Assembly (NCBI GenBank): GCA_003545125.1
Contig: DQCI01000160.1
Coordinates: 2,008-10,478, forward strand
Length of the DNA: 8,471 bases
Source of the DNA: Paracoccaceae bacterium
GTDB lineage: Bacteria; Pseudomonadota; Alphaproteobacteria; Rhodobacterales; Rhodobacteraceae
Direction of reading: 5' to 3'
Shown here: piece after piece, positions 5,708 to 8,471 of the stretch
Layout: each line of letters opens with the position of its first letter
Position numbering within the stretch: the first letter of the stretch is position 1
Program-made: the position numbers and the translations under genes
The notes under the pieces: model-generated
Database searches by the model: none
Seen by the model: the letters and a program-made list of their open reading frames with translations, nothing else
What the model was told of the DNA's origin: nothing

Positions 5708-6780
5708 CCCGAAATCTTTCTGATCCACTGGTCGGTGGCCACAGCCGAAATGATCAGCACGCCGATGAGCAGGTAGGTGAGCTGCGGGTTGGTGCCGAGC
5801 ATCCGAAGACCAAGTTCGAACACGCCGACGATCAACGCGCCGAAGAACATGCCGAGGATCGACCCGCGGCCGCCGAAGAGCGAAATACCCCCGATCACCA
5901 CGGCGGTGATCGCCTGGATATTGCCGATCTGGCCGGTTGAGGCGGCCGGGCTGACCGAGCCGTAGCGCCCGATCATCACCCAGCCGGCGACGGCGGTGAA
6001 AAAGCCTGCCAGCGCGTAGACCTGGATGAGTTGGCGCTTGACCTGAACACCGGCAAGCTCGGCGGCCTCGGGATCATCCCCAACCGCATAGGTGTGGCGG
6101 CCCCAGGCGGTCTGACGCAGGACATAGGCCATGATGATGACAATGGCGATGAGCAGCAGCACCGCGAGCGTGGCGGTCGTCGCCCCGATCTTGAAGCTCG
6201 TGCCCCAGAACTGCAGGATCGGCGCTTCGGCCTCGATGTCCTGACTTCGGATCGTCTCGTTGGCCGAATACATGAAGTTGGCCGCCAGCACGATCTGCCA
6301 GGTGCCGAGCGTCACGATGAAGGGCGGCAGCTTGACCTTTGCCACGAGCCAGCCGTTGATCGCCCCGAGTGCGGTGCCGACGGCCAGCCCGATCACGATC
6401 GAGATCGCAGGGGGGATCCCGTAGCGGAAGGTGAACTGGCCCATGACCACCGAGGTGAACACGGCGAAGGCGCCGACCGAGAGGTCGATGCCGGCGGTCA
6501 GGATCACCAGGCTCTGGGCCACGCCGAGAATGCCGACCACGGCGATCTGCTGCATGATGAGCGTGAGCGTTGCGGCCCGGAAGAAGCGTTCTTCGAGGAG
6601 GCCGAAAACGATCAGCGAGGCGGCCAGCACGATCAACGGCACCAGCGATGGGGTCGAGTGCAGGATTTGCTGGAACCGGCGCAGGGCGCTCCGCTCACTG
6701 TCGTCGAATTCGGCCACGTTTGCGGTGGCATCGGTCAGGGATTTCTCGAAGTCCTGACCCTTGAATTCGGTTTCTGTCAT
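5704..6780 (-). CDS. frcC: Fructose-type sugar ABC transporter permease FrcC
   Basis: 358 residues from the ATG at 6780, with AGGAGGGG about 5-7 nt upstream. It is an inner-membrane permease of the BPD_transp_2 (ribose/xylose/fructose) family that forms the sugar channel with FrcA. The first 40 or so residues are polar and acidic (cytoplasmic), then come repeated hydrophobic spans, for example LVPLIVLAASLIVFGLL, AISIVIGLAVGTALGAI, LAVLLLIAIVIIMAYVL and LTYLLIGVLIISAVA. Family hallmarks are LTAGIDLSVGA, VTLGTWQI, YAVGDDPEAAELAGV and VVIGGISLFGGRGSILG. The stop overlaps the frcA start by 4 nt. It is full length and shows no disruption. Confidence 0.93.
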   Translation of the reverse strand: MTETEFKGQDFEKSLTDATANVAEFDDSERSALRRFQQILHSTPSLVPLIVLAASLIVFGLLEERFFRAATLTLIMQQIAVVGILGVAQSLVILTAGIDLSVGAFAVFTSVVMGQFTFRYGIPPAISIVIGLAVGTALGAINGWLVAKVKLPPFIVTLGTWQIVLAANFMYSANETIRSQDIEAEAPILQFWGTSFKIGATTATLAVLLLIAIVIIMAYVLRQTAWGRHTYAVGDDPEAAELAGVQVKRQLIQVYALAGFFTAVAGWVMIGRYGSVSPAASTGQIGNIQAITAVVIGGISLFGGRGSILGMFFGALIVGVFELGLRMLGTNPQLTYLLIGVLIISAVATDQWIRKISG

Positions 6781-6911
6781 GATTTCCCCTCCTGGCTTCG
6801 CCGGGGGCGTCTTTGCGCGCCCCTCGGGAAGGAGTGTACGGGGGCCGAAAGGCCCGCGTCTATGAGGAAGGGGCGGCGGGTGCCGCCCCTTCGAAAGCCT
6901 GGATCAGGAGG
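6781..6911 (-). promoter_or_regulatory. Hairpin-rich frcB-frcC spacer
   Basis: The 131-nt gap holds three stems. The strongest is a perfect 11-bp stem with a 4-base loop at 6867-6892 (arms GAAGGGGCGGC and GCCGCCCCTTC). A 5-bp stem lies at 6842-6855 and a 6-bp stem at 6804-6823. None is followed by a T tract in the direction of transcription. Such stems after a binding-protein gene commonly protect the upstream mRNA from 3' decay and raise binding protein over permease; that role here is inference. Confidence 0.6.
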
Positions 6912-7922
6912 TCAGCCCCAGCAGAGCGCCAGGCCTTCTTCGATGCTGATCGACTCGACGCCATCGACGGGCTCGCCCGTCACCAGCGCGACGCCGGTAT
7001 CGTAGAAGTCCTTGCCCGGGGTTGGTTCCGGCTTGGAGCCATCAGCGGCGAAGGCCGCGATTGCCTCGATGCCGAGCGAGGCCATCAGCAGCGGGTATTG
7101 CTGCGATGTCGCGCCGATCACGCCGTCGGCGATGTTCTGCACGCCGGGGCAGCCGCCGTCGACCGAGACGACGATGACGTCATCCTGCCGGCCCATGGCC
7201 TTCAGCGCCTCGTAGGCACCGGCGGCAGCGGGCTCGTTGATGGTGTAGACGACGTTGATCTCCGGATCGGTGATCAACAGGTTTTCCATCGCCTTGCGGC
7301 CGCCTTCCTCGTTGCCGGCGGTGACGTCATGGCCGACGATCCGCGGATCGTCCTCGTCGCCCCACTTTTTGGGGTCGCCCAGCTCGATGCCGAACCCCTG
7401 GAGGAAACCCTGGTCGCGCAGCACGCCCACGGTGGGTTGGCTGACGCCAAGGTCCAGCATGGCGATCCTGGCATCGGCGGCGGCGTCGCCGAGCTTGGCC
7501 GCGGCCCACTGGCCGATCAGTTCACCGGCGAGGAAGTTGTCGGTCGCGAAAGTCATGTCGGCAGCATCGATCGGGTCGAGCGGCGTGTCGAGCGCGATGA
7601 CGAGCAGGCCGGCGTCGCGGGCCTTCTGGATCGACGGCACGATGCCGGCGGTGTCGGATGCGGTGATCAGGATGCCGCTGGCGCCATCGGCGATGCAGGT
7701 TTCGATCGCCGCCACCTGGGCCTCGTTGTCGCCATCGATCTTGCCGGCATAGGCCTTGAGCTCGATCCCAAGTTCCTCGGCCTTCGCGGCGGCGCCTTCG
7801 CGCATCTTCACGAAGAACGGGTTGGTGTCGGTCTTGGTAATGAGGCAGGCGCTGGTGTCGGCAAATGCGCCGGTTGCCGTCGCCGCAAACGCAATGGCCG
7901 ATGTCAAAAGAAGCTTGTGCAT
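6912..7922 (-). CDS. frcB: Periplasmic fructose-type sugar-binding protein FrcB
   Basis: 336 residues from the ATG at 7922, preceded by GGGAGGAACC. A signal peptide is clear: [18 protein letters not shown], with likely cleavage after AFA at residue 21. The mature protein is a type I (Peripla_BP_4) sugar-binding protein that delivers substrate to Frc[18 protein letters not shown], the [11 protein letters not shown] and [20 protein letters not shown] segments, [38 protein letters not shown] and the ending LCWG match Sinorhizobium FrcB as I recall it, so fructose is the most likely ligand; ribose or mannose transport, also reported for that system, is possible. It is the first gene of the operon and probably the most expressed, given the hairpin spacer that follows. 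Confidence 0.94.
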   Translation of the reverse strand: MHKLLLTSAIAFAATATGAFADTSACLITKTDTNPFFVKMREGAAAKAEELGIELKAYAGKIDGDNEAQVAAIETCIADGASGILITASDTAGIVPSIQKARDAGLLVIALDTPLDPIDAADMTFATDNFLAGELIGQWAAAKLGDAAADARIAMLDLGVSQPTVGVLRDQGFLQGFGIELGDPKKWGDEDDPRIVGHDVTAGNEEGGRKAMENLLITDPEINVVYTINEPAAAGAYEALKAMGRQDDVIVVSVDGGCPGVQNIADGVIGATSQQYPLLMASLGIEAIAAFAADGSKPEPTPGKDFYDTGVALVTGEPVDGVESISIEEGLALCWG

Positions 7923-7953
7923 GGTTCCTCCCAGAACTCTCTCGTGTGGCGTG

Positions 7954-7986
7954 TCAGGCTGGTCTCCTCCCAGCCCGAACCTGCAT
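7954..7986 (-). CDS. Possible 10-codon leader peptide upstream of frcB
   Basis: ATG at 7986 encodes [10 protein letters not shown] and then TGA. It has a GGGAGGA motif 3-4 nt before the ATG, in nearly the same layout (GGGAGGACCATGCA) as the true frcB start (GGGAGGAACCATGCA). Its ATG lies inside the 7977-8005 hairpin. It may be a chance copy of the start region. No run of one amino acid that would suggest classical attenuation is present. Confidence 0.3.
   Translation of the reverse strand: MQVRAGRRPA
7957..7975 (-). promoter_or_regulatory. Leader hairpin with GAGGAGA loop
   Basis: In the frcB transcript GGCTGG pairs with CCAGCC, leaving the 7-base loop GAGGAGA exposed. The loop is a ribosome-site-like sequence within the 5' leader, 32 nt before the frcB ATG. 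It overlaps the 3' half of the possible leader peptide. Confidence 0.45.
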
Positions 7987-8013
7987 GGTCCTCCCGTGCA
8001 GGTTCCACTGCAC
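7977..8013 (-). promoter_or_regulatory. Two mutually exclusive inverted repeats in the frcB leader
   Basis: GAACCTGCA (7977-7985) and TGCAGGTTC (7997-8005) form a perfect 9-bp stem whose 11-base loop carries a GGGAGGA motif on the minus strand. GTGCAG (7996-8001) also pairs with CTGCAC (8008-8013). The two stems share 7997-8001 and cannot form together. This could be an mRNA switch or, at DNA level, a protein binding site. Confidence 0.45.
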
Positions 8014-8034
8014 AGAACGGGATTCCCTTGCAGC

Positions 8035-8040
8035 TGTCAA
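8035..8040 (-). promoter_or_regulatory. Probable -35 box of the frcBCA promoter
   Basis: Read on the minus strand this is TTGACA, a perfect sigma-70 -35 hexamer, 113 nt upstream of the frcB ATG. The hexamer 17 nt downstream (TTCTGT) is a poor -10, so the promoter may depend on an activator or use a relaxed -10, as is common in alphaproteobacteria. It overlaps the edge of the A/T palindrome. Confidence 0.4.
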
Positions 8041-8069
8041 TAAATAAATAAAGTTGATTTATTAATTGA
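8037..8069. promoter_or_regulatory. 33-bp A/T-rich palindrome, candidate operator of the ROK regulator
   Basis: The site is centred on G8053. The left arm TCAATAAATAAATAAA and right arm TTGATTTATTAATTGA match at 14 of 16 positions. It is the only strongly A/T-rich stretch in the neighbourhood, lies between the divergent regulator and frcB genes and overlaps the frcB -35 box. ROK repressors such as NagC and Mlc bind A/T-rich palindromes, so it is the natural operator for both genes. Confidence 0.6.
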
Positions 8070-8103
8070 ACGTGGCATCTTCCTATGGTGGGAGGAGAAA
8101 CCT

Positions 8104-8471
8104 ATGGTCGGCGCCATGGATGGCAGCAGGGCAAGCAGACTTGTAGGCGGCGTGAACCAGAGCGGGGTTCGCGACCACAACGAACGCCTGATCCTTTCGG
8201 TGCTGCAACGCAGTGGCGCGCTGCCCGGTGCCGAGGTCGCGCGCCGCATTGGCCTGTCGCCGCAGACCGTCTCCATCATCCTGAGAAAACTCGAAAAAGA
8301 CGGCATTCTCCGGCGTGGCGACCCGATCCGCGGCAAGGTCGGCAAACCGTCGATCCCGATGGAGCTGGACCCCGACGGGGTGTTCGGCGTTGGCATGAAG
8401 ATCGGCCGGCGCAGCGCCGATCTCGTGCTGCTCGATTTCACCGGCAAGGTGCGCAATCAGATCCATACGAC
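8104..8471 (+). CDS. frcR: ROK-family transcriptional regulator, divergent from frcBCA (partial, 3' end outside window)
   Basis: I translated 122 codons from the ATG at 8104; GGAGG at 8091-8095 lies 8 nt upstream, which favours this ATG over the one at 8116. Residues about 25-75 form a winged helix-turn-helix (NERLILSVLQRSGAL, AEVARRIGLSPQTVSIILRK, LEKDGILRRG), followed by KVGKPSIPMELDPDG and the start of a ROK sugar-kinase-like domain (GVFGVGMKIGRRSADLVLLD). ROK repressors release DNA when they bind a sugar or sugar phosphate. The divergent position beside frcBCA and the A/T palindrome between them suggest it controls fructose uptake and itself. The kinase-like domain beyond residue 122 cannot be inspected. 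The symbol follows the usual name for regulators next to frc operons. Confidence 0.85.
   Translation, partial: MVGAMDGSRASRLVGGVNQSGVRDHNERLILSVLQRSGALPGAEVARRIGLSPQTVSIILRKLEKDGILRRGDPIRGKVGKPSIPMELDPDGVFGVGMKIGRRSADLVLLDFTGKVRNQIHT

Noticed and set aside
4871..6997. Long plus-strand frames at 4871-5776 and 6031-7005
   Set aside because: Both are complements of frcA and frcC; histidine/arginine/aspartate-rich composition and no recognisable motif.
6813..8051. 412-codon plus-strand open frame opposite frcB
   Set aside because: It is antisense to a clearly coding binding-protein gene and shows low-complexity G/D/R/V/A composition typical of the complement of GC-rich genes.
8085..8110. Second ATG at 8085 and CCTATGGT direct repeat (8082-8089, 8101-8108) at the regulator start
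   Set aside because: The upstream ATG is out of frame and precedes the ribosome site; an 8-base repeat is too short to interpret.

Overview
The window reads as a chromosomal segment of a GC-rich alphaproteobacterium, most likely of the Rhodobacteraceae/Paracoccaceae. This rests on strong G/C at third codon positions, a fructose-type ABC operon closely resembling the rhizobial Frc system, and phage proteins of a type typical of Rhodobacterales. It has two parts that meet at a 24-bp palindromic terminator at 4879-4902.

Left part (1 to about 4870): a decaying prophage or phage-satellite module, all transcribed leftwards on the minus strand. From its upstream end it holds a damaged small conserved-type gene (4172-4502), a 31-codon ORF (4080-4175), a RepA-like RecA/AAA ATPase (2914-4083), a small protein of unknown function (2577-2912), a terminase small subunit (2055-2504), a chimeric ORF (983-2062) and a major capsid gene running off the left edge (1-986). 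The chimeric ORF joins the N-terminus of a GpA-type terminase large subunit in frame to a complete HK97-type prohead protease. The rest of the terminase, and any portal gene that lay between, are missing. At least two further sites look like frameshifts, one between protease and capsid and one inside the 4200-4502 gene. No integrase, tail gene or lysis gene lies in the window.

Right part (4879-8471): an intact high-affinity sugar uptake operon, frcB-frcC-frcA, on the minus strand, with a divergent ROK-family repressor gene on the plus strand that is cut by the window end. FrcB binds sugar (very probably fructose) in the periplasm, FrcC forms the membrane channel and FrcA hydrolyses ATP. frcC and frcA are translationally coupled by an ATGA overlap, and the frcB-frcC gap carries strong hairpins. 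The divergent region (7923-8103) holds the most interesting regulatory structure: a 33-bp A/T-rich palindrome over a perfect TTGACA -35 box, then a structured frcB leader with a possible 10-codon leader peptide and repeated GGGAGGA motifs. No kinase gene follows frcA; the phage remnant begins just past the terminator.

I see no clearly new biological system. The best leads are the frc control region, the terminase-protease deletion chimera, and the repeat/T8 tract at the end of the RepA-like gene.
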